In this document: piece after piece, positions 7,506 to 15,573 of the stretch | How positions within the stretch are numbered: position 1 is the first letter of the stretch | How the letters are laid out: each line of letters opens with the position of its first letter | Assembly: GCF_003966155.1 (NCBI RefSeq) | Contig: NZ_RXNS01000027.1 | Coordinates: 1-37,041, forward strand | Length of the DNA: 37,041 bases | Direction of reading: 5' to 3' | Origin: Halomonas nitroreducens | Lineage (GTDB): Bacteria > Pseudomonadota > Gammaproteobacteria > Pseudomonadales > Halomonadaceae | The notes under the pieces: model-generated | Databases searched by the model: none | Told to the model about the DNA's origin: nothing | What the model saw: the letters and a program-made list of their open reading frames with translations, nothing else | Made by a program: the position numbers and the translations under genes

Positions 7506-8359
7506 CCGTCCCCCGCCCGCTGTGCCTCGCCGCGGGGCGCCTGGCCGGCCTGGCCTGGGGCGAGGCGGGAGGTCCCACCTGGCTGGCGTTGCATGGCTGG
7601 CTCGACAATGCCGCCAGCTTCTCGCGGCTGGCGCCCCGGCTGGTCGAGGCGCTGGGCATCCGGGTCGTGGCGCTGGACTTCGCCGGCCACGGCCAGTCCC
7701 GGCATCGCGCCGGCGACTATGCCCTCTGGGACTATTGCCACGATGTCCTCGATGCCCTGGACGACCTGGGCCTTGAGCGAGCGCCGCTGCTCGCCCACTC
7801 GATGGGCGCCGGGGTGGCCTGCCTGCTCGCCGCCGCGCTGCCTGAGCGGATCGTCTCACTGACGCTGATCGATGGCATGGGAGCGCTGACCACCGAGGCC
7901 GCCGCCGCCCCCGGACAGCTGCGCAAGGGACTGCGTGCGCATCGCCGCTCACCCTCGACGGCGCCGCGCTATCCTGATGAGAAGAGCGCCGTGGCATCCC
8001 GGGTGGCCGGAGGGGCCACGCCCATCGATGGCGAGACGGCGCGGCCGCTGGTGCGGCGCAATCTCGTCGTGGAACCGGATGGCCACCTCCGCTTGAGATC
8101 GGACCCGCGGTTGCTGAGGCCCTCGCCGGTGCGCTTCACGCCGGACCAGGTGAGGGCGATGCTGGAGGCGATTCGCTGTCCGGTGCTGCTGTTGGAGGCC
8201 GAGAGCGGCATCCTCGCCGGTCGCCCCGGTGCCGCGTCCGCCCGGCGGGCCATCGCCGGGCTGCAGCGCCGGGTCTTGGCGGGCGGGCACCACCTGCACC
8301 TGGAGCCTGCCGCGGTGGGGGCGGTGGCTGAGGCGATCGTGGCCGGACACCTCGACTGA
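7502..8359 (+). CDS. Alpha/beta hydrolase (second copy in operon)
   Basis: A 285-residue alpha/beta hydrolase. LALHGWLDNAASF near residue 30 is the HG oxyanion motif. DFAGHGQSRHR at about 60 is the second conserved block, and LLAHSMGAGVA places the nucleophile at about S100. GGHHLHLEP near residue 263 supplies the histidine. Its start overlaps the previous hydrolase stop (ATGA). The two hydrolases are only distantly similar: this one has HGWLDN where the first has AHANGF, so they are not a recent duplication. Human SERHL-like and bacterial YbfF-type hydrolases share the HGWLDNA block. The patatin gene follows after 13 bases with AGAGGAGG, so the three form a lipid/ester hydrolase operon. The substrate is unknown. 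Confidence 0.87.
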   Translation: MTVPRPLCLAAGRLAGLAWGEAGGPTWLALHGWLDNAASFSRLAPRLVEALGIRVVALDFAGHGQSRHRAGDYALWDYCHDVLDALDDLGLERAPLLAHSMGAGVACLLAAALPERIVSLTLIDGMGALTTEAAAAPGQLRKGLRAHRRSPSTAPRYPDEKSAVASRVAGGATPIDGETARPLVRRNLVVEPDGHLRLRSDPRLLRPSPVRFTPDQVRAMLEAIRCPVLLLEAESGILAGRPGAASARRAIAGLQRRVLAGGHHLHLEPAAVGAVAEAIVAGHLD

Positions 8360-8372
8360 CAGAGGAGGCGAC

Positions 8373-9602
8373 ATGCGCAACTCGAACCGCAAGGGCAAGC
8401 GGGTCTCGCTGGTGCTCGGCAGTGGCGGTGCCCGAGGGTATGCCCATATCGGCGTTATCGAGGAGCTGGAGGCCCGGGGCTACGAGATCGTGGCCATGTC
8501 CGGCTGCTCGATGGGCGCCCTGGTCGCCGGCGTGCATGCGGCGGGACAGCTCGACCGCTATCGCGACTGGGTGTGCCAGCTGGACTACTTCGACGTCCTG
8601 CGCCTGGTGGATGTGACCTGGAGTCCCATGGGGGCCATGAAGGCCAGCAAGGTGATGAACAAGCTCGACGAACTGGTCGGGGATATCCGCATCGAGGACC
8701 TGCCGATCCCGGTCACCACCGTGGCCACCGACCTGGTGCGGCAGCGCGAGGTCTGGTTCCAGACCGGGCCGCTGCTCGAGGCGATCCGCGCCTCCATCGC
8801 CGTGCCGGGCGTGATCACGCCGGTCCACCATGGCGAGCAGGTGCTGGTGGACGGCGGGCTGCTCAACCCGCTGCCGATCACCCCGACGGTGGCGACCCGG
8901 GCGGACTTCGTCATGGCAGTCAACGTGACCGCCCACAGCCCCGCGCCGGTGACCCTGGAGTCGCTGCTGTCCCCGGACGAGGCTGCCCAGGAGCAGGCCC
9001 GGGAGGCGGCGCGCGACAGGGGCGGCGCGGTCGATTTCGGTGGCTGGATGGAAGGGGTGCGGGGCGCCACCCGGCGGCTCTTCGACGGTCTCGGCGGCGG
9101 CGCCGATGGCGACGAGGACGACAGCCTGGCCCGGGGGCGGCGGGCCTGGGGACGGCTGGACATGATCCTGGCCTCCTTCGACATCACCCAGGCGGCGCTG
9201 GCCAAGTACAAGCTGGCGGGGTATCCCCCGGACGTGCTGGTCGAGGTGCCCAAGACGGTCTGCGGTGCCTACGAGTTCCATCGTGCCGAGGCCCTGATCC
9301 TGCTGGGACGCCACCTGGCCAAGGAGGCGCTGGATCGACGCGAGGAGGGCGCGGCGCTCGCCGACAGCATCCCGGTGGTGGAACCGGGCAGCGTGGCGCC
9401 AGGCGACGAGACGTCGCGGAACGAGCAGCCGAGCGCTGGGGCACCGGGCGACGAGACGTCGCGGAACGAGCAGCCGAGCGCTGGGGCACCGGGCGACGAG
9501 ACGTCACGGATCAAGCAGCCGAGCGCCGGGACATCGGGCAACGAGACACCGCGGAGCGAGGAGCCGAGCAGCGCGTCGGTGGCCCCGGATGACCAGGCCT
9601 AG
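8373..9602 (+). CDS. Patatin-like phospholipase with tandem-repeat tail
   Basis: A 409-residue patatin-family acyl hydrolase of the RssA/NTE-like bacterial type. The N-terminal LVLGSGGARGYAHIG is the glycine-rich oxyanion loop. SGCSMGALVAG is the nucleophile elbow (S46 in G-C-S-M-G), and LVDGGLLNPLP gives the catalytic aspartate at about D160, completing the Ser-Asp dyad. The ATG at 8373 is chosen for the AGAGGAGG 5 bases upstream. Residues from about 344 on are not conserved and consist of a polar 15-residue unit (roughly PGDETSRNEQPSAGA) repeated about four times. This tail is an unusual low-complexity addition. It probably acts on membrane phospholipids or PHA-associated lipids in the cytoplasm; the latter is speculation. 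Confidence 0.88.
   Translation: MRNSNRKGKRVSLVLGSGGARGYAHIGVIEELEARGYEIVAMSGCSMGALVAGVHAAGQLDRYRDWVCQLDYFDVLRLVDVTWSPMGAMKASKVMNKLDELVGDIRIEDLPIPVTTVATDLVRQREVWFQTGPLLEAIRASIAVPGVITPVHHGEQVLVDGGLLNPLPITPTVATRADFVMAVNVTAHSPAPVTLESLLSPDEAAQEQAREAARDRGGAVDFGGWMEGVRGATRRLFDGLGGGADGDEDDSLARGRRAWGRLDMILASFDITQAALAKYKLAGYPPDVLVEVPKTVCGAYEFHRAEALILLGRHLAKEALDRREEGAALADSIPVVEPGSVAPGDETSRNEQPSAGAPGDETSRNEQPSAGAPGDETSRIKQPSAGTSGNETPRSEEPSSASVAPDDQA
9402..9575 (+). repeat. 45-bp tandem repeat, ~3.9 copies, inside the patatin gene
   Basis: Units begin at 9402, 9447, 9492 and 9537, each opening GGCGACGAGAC or a close variant. Units 1 and 2 appear identical, unit 3 has a few changes, and unit 4 is diverged and cut short at the gene end. 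The period is divisible by three, so copy-number change would lengthen or shorten the C-terminal tail by 15 residues without frameshift. Confidence 0.9.
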
Positions 9603-9605
9603 GGC

Positions 9606-10181
9606 TCAGCCCTCGCCGCGTCGCCGGCGCAGCAGCACATAGACGGCCCCGGTACCGCCGTCGACCTCGCTGGCCGAGCAGAAGGCCAGCACGCTGGGCC
9701 ACTCGCGCAGCCAGGCGTTCACGTGGCTCTTGATCACCGGGTAGTCGGCCGTGGTGCCCCAGGCCTTGCCGTGGACCACCAGCACGCAGCGCGCCTGGGC
9801 CGCCATGGCGTCGGCCAGGAAAGCCTCGAGTTCGCTGCGCGCCTCCTCCAGGGTGTGGCCATGCAGGTCGAGGCCGGCCGCCCAGGGAATCTGGCCGCGC
9901 TTGAGCTGGCTGCGGGTGCGGTAGGGCAGGTCGGGCAGGGCGAAGTCGAGATACTCGGACGGCCGCACCGCCTCGACGCGGCCATCGGAGGTGCGGCCGC
10001 CGGCGATGCCCTCGCTGGCGGCGGTGGCCGCCGCGCGACGCGCTCGGGTCGCCTCGTCCGTTCGCCTGGGGCGCCCCGGATCGGCCCGGTTGCTGTGGAG
10101 CGGGCGCACGCCGGCCTCGCTCAGGGCCTGCCGAAAGGCACTGATCTCTTCGGCGTCCGGGCGTTGGCGGCGTCGGCTCAT
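9606..10181 (-). CDS. smrB: SmrB, Smr-domain endonuclease / ribosome-collision rescue factor
   Basis: A 191-residue protein with a charged N-terminal extension (MSRRRQRPDAEEISAFRQAL) and a C-terminal Smr domain. The domain shows the LDLHGHTLEEARSELEAFL motif and VVHGKAWGTTADYP, corresponding to the conserved HGxG loop. E. coli SmrB (YfcN), of nearly this length, cleaves mRNA between collided ribosomes and lies divergent from prmB-aroC exactly as here; that synteny supports orthology over generic Smr proteins. The ATG at 10181 is preceded by GAGGGAG at ideal spacing; upstream in-frame codons would run into prmB. It is tail-to-tail with the patatin gene with only 3 bases between the stops. Confidence 0.9.
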   Translation of the reverse strand: MSRRRQRPDAEEISAFRQALSEAGVRPLHSNRADPGRPRRTDEATRARRAAATAASEGIAGGRTSDGRVEAVRPSEYLDFALPDLPYRTRSQLKRGQIPWAAGLDLHGHTLEEARSELEAFLADAMAAQARCVLVVHGKAWGTTADYPVIKSHVNAWLREWPSVLAFCSASEVDGGTGAVYVLLRRRRGEG

Positions 10182-10211
10182 GGCTCCCTCGTGGGTTGGC
10201 GGGGAGGGGCC

Positions 10212-10239
10212 AGTATACCGACCCTGGCGTGGCTGTGAA
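10212..10239 (-). promoter_or_regulatory. Promoter of smrB
   Basis: Read on the minus strand: TTCACA (10239-10234, 5 of 6) then a 16-base spacer and TATACT (10217-10212, 5 of 6). The transcript would start about 25 bases before the smrB ATG, leaving room for its GAGGGAG ribosome site. On the other strand TACAAT at 10253-10258 is a likely -10 for prmB, though its -35 is weak. Confidence 0.55.
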
Positions 10240-10305
10240 CCGCCGCCGAGGGTACAATCGGTGGCTTCACGTCGCTCCTCGCAACCGTCAACCACAGGAT
10301 GTCCC

Positions 10306-11262
10306 GTGGCCGAATCTCCCGCTTCTTCGTCTTCCTCCACCCTGGCGCTTGCCGATGACGCTCTCGTCGAGGGCCTGGTCACCCTGAGGGATTGCCTGCG
10401 CTGGACCGCCAGCGAGTTCCACCTGGCCGGCCTGCACTACGGTCACGGCACCGCTTCTGCCTGGGACGAGGCCGTGGCGCTGACCCTCGGCGCCCTCCAC
10501 CTGCCCTGGGATGTCGACCCGGGAGTGCAGGATGCGCGGCTGTTGCCCCTGGAGCGCGCGCGGATCGTCGGCCTGGTGCGCGAGCGCATCACCACGCGGC
10601 GACCGCTGCCCTACCTGCTCGGCGAGGCCTTCTTTGCCGGCGTTCCCTTCAGCGTCGACGAGCGAGTGCTGATTCCGCGCTCGCCGATCGCCGAGCTCAT
10701 CGAGCATGGCTTCGGCGCCTGGTTTCCGTTCGAGCCGCCGGCGCGAGTCCTCGACCTGTGCACCGGGTCGGGCTGTATCGGCATCGCCACGGCCTTGCAC
10801 CTGCCTACCTGCGAGGTCGACCTGGCCGATGTCAGTGCCGAGGCACTGGAGGTGGCGCGCATCAACATCACCCGCCACGACGTCGGCGACCGGGTCCGCG
10901 CCGTCGAGTCGGATGTCTTCGATGGCCTGGCCGGCCGGCGCTACGACCTGATCGTCTCCAACCCGCCCTACGTGGACGCCCGGGACCTGACCACCATGCC
11001 GGCCGAGTTCCGCCATGAGCCGGGCCTGGCCCTGGGCGCCGGCCGTGACGGCCTGGATATCGTGCGGCGCATCCTGCGCGAGGCCCGGGCGCATCTCAGC
11101 GACGACGGCGTGCTGATCGTCGAGGTGGGCAACTCCGACCACCACCTGGAGGCCGCCTTTCCCGAGGTACCCTTCCTGTGGCTGGAATTCGAGCGTGGCG
11201 GCCAGGGCGTGTTCGCTCTCACCGCCGCGGAACTCGACGCCCATGCGGCGTCCTTCAGCTGA
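10306..11262 (+). CDS. prmB: Ribosomal protein uL3 (L3) glutamine methyltransferase PrmB
   Basis: PrmB methylates the side-chain amide of a glutamine in ribosomal protein L3. The 318 residues compare with 310 in E. coli. The N-terminal helical domain carries TLRDCLRWTASEFHLAGLHYGHGTASAWDEAVAL, typical of PrmB and not of the release-factor enzyme PrmC. RVLDLCTGSGCIGIATAL is the SAM motif I, and VSNPPYVDAR (N219-P-P-Y222) is the catalytic glutamine-methyltransferase motif. The GTG at 10306 is chosen: AGGA lies 7 bases upstream and in-frame codons further up run into the smrB promoter. aroC follows after 20 bases, as in E. coli (smrB < > prmB-aroC). Confidence 0.95.
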   Translation: MAESPASSSSSTLALADDALVEGLVTLRDCLRWTASEFHLAGLHYGHGTASAWDEAVALTLGALHLPWDVDPGVQDARLLPLERARIVGLVRERITTRRPLPYLLGEAFFAGVPFSVDERVLIPRSPIAELIEHGFGAWFPFEPPARVLDLCTGSGCIGIATALHLPTCEVDLADVSAEALEVARINITRHDVGDRVRAVESDVFDGLAGRRYDLIVSNPPYVDARDLTTMPAEFRHEPGLALGAGRDGLDIVRRILREARAHLSDDGVLIVEVGNSDHHLEAAFPEVPFLWLEFERGGQGVFALTAAELDAHAASFS

Positions 11263-11282
11263 GCAGTCATAGAGGAACGCCC

Positions 11283-12368
<1,086 letters not shown>

Positions 12369-12428
12369 GCCTCATGGCTGCTACACTGACCGCATCATCT
12401 CATTTCTCTTCGACAAGGCGGCCCGCTC

Positions 12429-12809
12429 ATGAAGATCAACGTCGAATTCGACCTGACCCCCGACGAGTTTCGCCAGGCGCTGGGCCTGCCGAATGTGGAG
12501 GCCTTCCAGCAGGACCTGCTGGGGCGGATCCAGAAGCAGATGGAGTCCGGCGTCGAAGGCTATGACCCCATGAGTCTGATGCAGCCCTTCCTGCAGCAGC
12601 CCATGCTGCAGCAGGGCCTGTCTCAGGGCATGTCCAGTTTCGGCAACTACCAGCAGATGATGCTGGACATGCTGACCCGTGCCGCCTCCTCCGCCGGCGC
12701 CAAGTCGGGTGACGCCGGGGCGTCGGCCGAGGAGGGCCACCAGGGCAAGGCGGACGCCGCCAAGGCAGGCGCGGCGAGTGCCCGCTCACGCCGTAAGGGA
12801 GACGGCTGA
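12429..12809 (+). CDS. Small protein resembling DUF6489, upstream of phasin
   Basis: A 126-residue protein with no known function. The first ~45 residues (MKINVEFDLTPDEFRQALGLP, then a helix to about residue 38) resemble the DUF6489 pattern of a short beta strand followed by 'TPEEAR.FLGLPDV'. A methionine/glutamine-rich middle (FLQQPMLQQGLSQGMSS) and a Lys/Ala/Gly tail (KADAAKAGAASARSRRK) follow. The tail is basic and alanine-rich, reminiscent of histone-like or DNA-binding granule proteins, which makes a link to PHA granules worth testing. It starts 60 bases after aroC and lies 121 bases before the phasin, in the same direction. Family assignment is from memory and moderate; function is not claimed. 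Confidence 0.7.
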   Translation: MKINVEFDLTPDEFRQALGLPNVEAFQQDLLGRIQKQMESGVEGYDPMSLMQPFLQQPMLQQGLSQGMSSFGNYQQMMLDMLTRAASSAGAKSGDAGASAEEGHQGKADAAKAGAASARSRRKGDG

Positions 12810-12849
12810 GGTCGCTATACGACCTTCGATGTAGCCCCTCGTCACTTTC

Positions 12850-12878
12850 TTGCAACAAGCGTCGTGCGAGACTACGAT
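12850..12878 (+). promoter_or_regulatory. Probable phasin/phaC promoter
   Basis: TTGCAA (12850-12855), 17 bases, then TACGAT (12873-12878), each 4 of 6 to consensus with optimal spacing. Transcription would start near 12885, about 45 bases before the phasin ATG. An imperfect hairpin formed by GTCGTGC (12861-12867) and GCACGAC (12891-12897) overlaps the -10 region. Confidence 0.45.
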
Positions 12879-12930
12879 TTGTGCAGCGCAGCACGACTTT
12901 CGTCACCTTTCCCTCCGGGAGGAATTGGCC

Positions 12931-13473
12931 ATGCAAGACAAGATGATCGAGAACTTCAACGAACAGACCCGTCAGTTCTTCGAGCCGATGCGCAAGCTCA
13001 ACTCGCTGATGCTGGACAACATGGAGCGCATGACCCAGTACCAGATGGAGTCCATGAAGCGCTACAGCCAGATGGGCACCGAGCGCATGCGCGATGCCAC
13101 CGAGGTCAAGGACGCCGAGGACATGCGCGACTTCGGTACCCGGCAGGCCGAGATGATGAACGAGCTGTCCAAGCAGATGCTGGAGGATGCCCGCGCGCTG
13201 GGCGAGATGAGCCTGCAGTTCAAGACCGAGCTGGAGAAGCTCTACGCCGAGTCCGGCCAGCAACTCGCCGAGCAGGCCCAGCAGGCCCAGCAGGCTGCCG
13301 AGAGTGCCACCGGTGCGGCCCAGCAGGCTGCCGAGAGTGCCACCGGTGCGGCCAAGCAGGCCGCCGAGAGTGCCAGCGGGGCGGCCCAGGAGCCCAAGGC
13401 GCAAGCCGCCGCCAAGTCCCAGGGCACGGCCAAGGCGACCAGTACCAGCCAGGCGACGCGCAAGCGTTCCTGA
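12931..13473 (+). CDS. phaP: Phasin (PHA granule-associated protein)
   Basis: A 180-residue phasin-family protein, the amphipathic coat protein of PHA granules. The core (residues about 1-110) is a helical, methionine-rich stretch with IENFNEQTRQFFEPMRKLN and ERMRDATEVKDAEDMRDFGTRQAEMMNELSKQM, typical of phasin family 2. A glutamine/alanine coiled segment then leads into three copies of an 11-residue unit close to QQAAESATGAA. The last ~25 residues are a Lys/Ala/Thr/Ser tail like that of histone H1-type proteins, which could bind DNA and help distribute granules. The ATG is preceded by GGGAGGA at 7 bases. phaC follows after 87 bases containing a perfect hairpin. No catalytic function is expected. 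Confidence 0.87.
   Translation: MQDKMIENFNEQTRQFFEPMRKLNSLMLDNMERMTQYQMESMKRYSQMGTERMRDATEVKDAEDMRDFGTRQAEMMNELSKQMLEDARALGEMSLQFKTELEKLYAESGQQLAEQAQQAQQAAESATGAAQQAAESATGAAKQAAESASGAAQEPKAQAAAKSQGTAKATSTSQATRKRS
13288..13386 (+). repeat. 33-bp tandem repeat, 3 copies, in the phasin gene
   Basis: Units at 13288-13320, 13321-13353 and 13354-13386 open CAGCAGGCTGCC, with the third slightly diverged (AAGCAGGCCGCC). The first two units are identical over 33 bases. Each encodes 11 residues of an alanine-rich helix, so copy change stays in frame. Confidence 0.9.
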
Positions 13474-13493
13474 TCACTCGGATTCTCATCTGT

Positions 13494-13526
13494 CCACCGC
13501 CGTCTCGCCATGCGAGACGGCGGTGG
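13494..13526 (+). promoter_or_regulatory. Perfect 15-bp hairpin between phasin and phaC
   Basis: CCACCGCCGTCTCGC (13494-13508) and its exact reverse complement (13512-13526) flank the 3-base loop CAT. No T tract follows, so it is not a canonical intrinsic terminator. It may stabilise the phasin mRNA end, act as a processing site, or reduce read-through into phaC so that phasin exceeds synthase. The phaC ribosome site lies 25 bases further on and remains free. Confidence 0.8.
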
Positions 13527-13560
13527 TCGCGTGTCGATGGCAGCGTTACAGGAGGGGGCA

Positions 13561-15402
13561 ATGCAGCCAGGGTTTCAAGCACCGTCTCAGGCCGAGCTAG
13601 AGGTCTGGAACGAGCAGTTCAAGGCGATCGGCGAGGAGTACAAGGCCCTGATGGAGGACTTGCTCCCCCGCATGGTGCCGGATGATGCCGCGGAGACCAT
13701 CTATGCGGACATGCGCGAGGCCTTCCGGGCCGGGGCCGAGTCGCTGATGCAGGATCCGTCCCTGCTGTGGCAGACCCAGGCCCGCCTGCTCGAGGACCAG
13801 TACCAGCTGTGGCAGAACGGCCTCAAGGCCATGGCCGGCGAGTCGGTGGATCCCCTGGTGACGCCCGCGAAGGGGGATCGTCGCTTCAGGGACGAGGCCT
13901 GGACGAACGATCCCTACTACCTGGCGATCATGCAGCAGTATCTGCTGTTCTCGCGCCTGGTCGAGGAGCTGATCGACCGCTTGCAGGGCCTCAGCGTCGA
14001 CCAGAAGCGCAACCTGGCCTTCTACGCCCGCCAGCTGGTCAATGCCATGTCGCCGACCAACTTCGTGACCACCAATCCTGAAGTCATGCGGCGCACCATC
14101 GAGACCAAGGGCGAGAACCTGGTGGAGGGGCTGGCCCGGCTGCGCCACGACCTGGCCAATTCCGCCGAGGGACTCAATGTCACCATGACCGACCGCAGCG
14201 CCTTCGCGGTCGGTGAGAACATCGCCATCACGCCAGGCTCGGTGGTCTACGAGAACGAGCTGATGCAGCTGATCCAGTATGCGCCCAGCACCGAGCAGGT
14301 CTACAAGACCCCGCTGCTGGTCATTCCTCCCTGGATCAACAAGTACTACATCCTCGACCTGCGCGAGGACAACTCCCTGATCAAGTGGCTGGTGGGCCAG
14401 GGGCACAGCGTCTTCCTCATCTCCTGGCGCAACCCCGGGCCCGAGCAGCGCGACCTGACCTGGGCCGACTACATGCAGCTCGGTCCCATCGCCGCCATGG
14501 AGGCCATCGAGCAGGCCACCGGCGAGAAGTCCGTCAACCTGCTGAGCTATTGCATCGGCGGCACCCTGGCCGGCTCCACGCTGGCCTACCTCACCAGCAC
14601 CCGCCGCGGCCGCAAGGTCAAGTCGGCGACCTTCATGACCAGCCTGCTGGACTTCCGCGATCCCGGCGAACTCGGTGTCTTCCTGAGCGAGCCGGTGCTC
14701 AAGGGCATCGAGGCCAAGCTGGAGCAGGACGGCTACCTGGATGGGCGGGTCATGGCCTACTCCTTCAACCTGCTGCGGGAGAACGACCTCTTCTGGTCGT
14801 TCTACATCAACAACTATCTCAAGGGCGAGCTTCCGGCGCCTTTCGACCTGCTCTACTGGAACACCGACGGCACCAACCTGCCGGCCGGGACCCATGGCTG
14901 GTACCTGCGCCACATGTACCTGGAGAATCGCCTGGTCGAGCCCGGCGGCATCGAGCTGGACGGCGTGAAGATCGACCTGCGCAAGATCTCGACGCCCAGC
15001 TACTTCATCTCCACCCGTGAGGACCATATCGCCAAGTGGAACAGCACCTACTACGGCGCGCTGCTGCCCAAGGGGCCGGTCAAGTTCGTGCTGGGGGGCT
15101 CCGGCCATATCGCCGGTATCGTCAATCCCCCCCACAAGAACAAGTACGGCTTCTGGACCAATGACGAGCTGCCGGCGACGCCGGAGCAATGGCTCGAAGG
15201 CGCCGAGGGCCACGAAGGGTCCTGGTGGCCCCACTGGCAGGCCTGGATGACCGACAACGGCTATGCCGACGCCGAGAAGATGGTGCCGGCGCGCCAGCCG
15301 GGCGACGGGGAGCTGGACATCCTCGAACCGGCCCCGGGCCGCTATGTCCGCATGACCATCCCCGAGGTGCTCGACGAAAGCCCGACTTCGTCGGGAGCTT
15401 GA
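13561..15402 (+). CDS. phaC: Class I poly(3-hydroxyalkanoate) synthase PhaC
   Basis: PhaC polymerises (R)-3-hydroxyacyl-CoA into PHA on the granule surface. The 613 residues match class I enzymes (about 590-620). The N-terminal domain contains DEAWTNDPYYLAIMQQYLL, the PhaC_N block. The alpha/beta-hydrolase core has a catalytic triad that can be placed as C331 in LLSYCIGGTLAG, D488 in TREDHIAKW and H516 in GGSGHIAGIVNPP. The last 28-residue spacing equals that of the Cupriavidus enzyme (D480, H508). The lipase-like box is S-Y-C-I-G, not the common G-x-C-x-G, a variant reported from halomonads. The ATG at 13561 is chosen for the AGGAGGGGG just upstream; two in-frame ATGs before it (13510, 13537) lack such a site. 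A terminator follows at 15464. Confidence 0.97.
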   Translation: MQPGFQAPSQAELEVWNEQFKAIGEEYKALMEDLLPRMVPDDAAETIYADMREAFRAGAESLMQDPSLLWQTQARLLEDQYQLWQNGLKAMAGESVDPLVTPAKGDRRFRDEAWTNDPYYLAIMQQYLLFSRLVEELIDRLQGLSVDQKRNLAFYARQLVNAMSPTNFVTTNPEVMRRTIETKGENLVEGLARLRHDLANSAEGLNVTMTDRSAFAVGENIAITPGSVVYENELMQLIQYAPSTEQVYKTPLLVIPPWINKYYILDLREDNSLIKWLVGQGHSVFLISWRNPGPEQRDLTWADYMQLGPIAAMEAIEQATGEKSVNLLSYCIGGTLAGSTLAYLTSTRRGRKVKSATFMTSLLDFRDPGELGVFLSEPVLKGIEAKLEQDGYLDGRVMAYSFNLLRENDLFWSFYINNYLKGELPAPFDLLYWNTDGTNLPAGTHGWYLRHMYLENRLVEPGGIELDGVKIDLRKISTPSYFISTREDHIAKWNSTYYGALLPKGPVKFVLGGSGHIAGIVNPPHKNKYGFWTNDELPATPEQWLEGAEGHEGSWWPHWQAWMTDNGYADAEKMVPARQPGDGELDILEPAPGRYVRMTIPEVLDESPTSSGA

Positions 15403-15463
15403 AGCCCGCCCGGCGAAGCCGGGAACTGGAAGAGCGCCGCTTCGCGGCTGGAAGCTGGAAGAG

Positions 15464-15493
15464 AACCCCCGTGGCCTGGCTGCGGGGGTTTTT
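15464..15493 (+). terminator. Rho-independent terminator after phaC
   Basis: Stem AACCCCCG/CGGGGGTT (15464-15471 and 15483-15490) with an 11-base loop, running into further T (15489-15493 reads TTTTT). It lies about 60 bases after the phaC stop. The A residues on the left arm mean it may also work weakly for the opposing lnt operon. Confidence 0.8.
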
Positions 15494-15520
15494 CTGTGTC
15501 GGTGGAGGCGAGGCTATCTG

Positions 15521-15573
15521 GCTTCGAGCTTCGAGCTTCGAGCTTCGAGCTTCGAGCTTCGAGCTTCGAGCTT
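15521..15573. repeat. Heptanucleotide array, GCTTCGA x 7.5
   Basis: Seven perfect tandem copies of GCTTCGA from 15521 to 15569 are followed by a partial GCTT. The array ends at the lnt stop codon (TTA 15572-15574 on the plus strand). The 7-base period is not a multiple of three, but it lies outside both coding regions. Related CTGGAAG-type words occur just upstream (15427-15463), suggesting a wider family of short intergenic repeats. Confidence 0.95.

Noticed and set aside
13510..13560. Upstream in-frame ATGs for phaC (13510 and 13537)
   Set aside because: The first lies in the loop of a perfect hairpin, and neither has a ribosome site; 13561 has AGGAGGGGG at good spacing.
13597..15234. Minus-strand open frame of about 545 codons opposite phaC
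   Set aside because: PhaC on the plus strand is unambiguous with catalytic triad and ribosome site; the mirror frame has no recognisable motif.
15521..15573. Possible CRISPR array
   Set aside because: The heptamer units are directly abutting with no spacers; no cas genes nearby.
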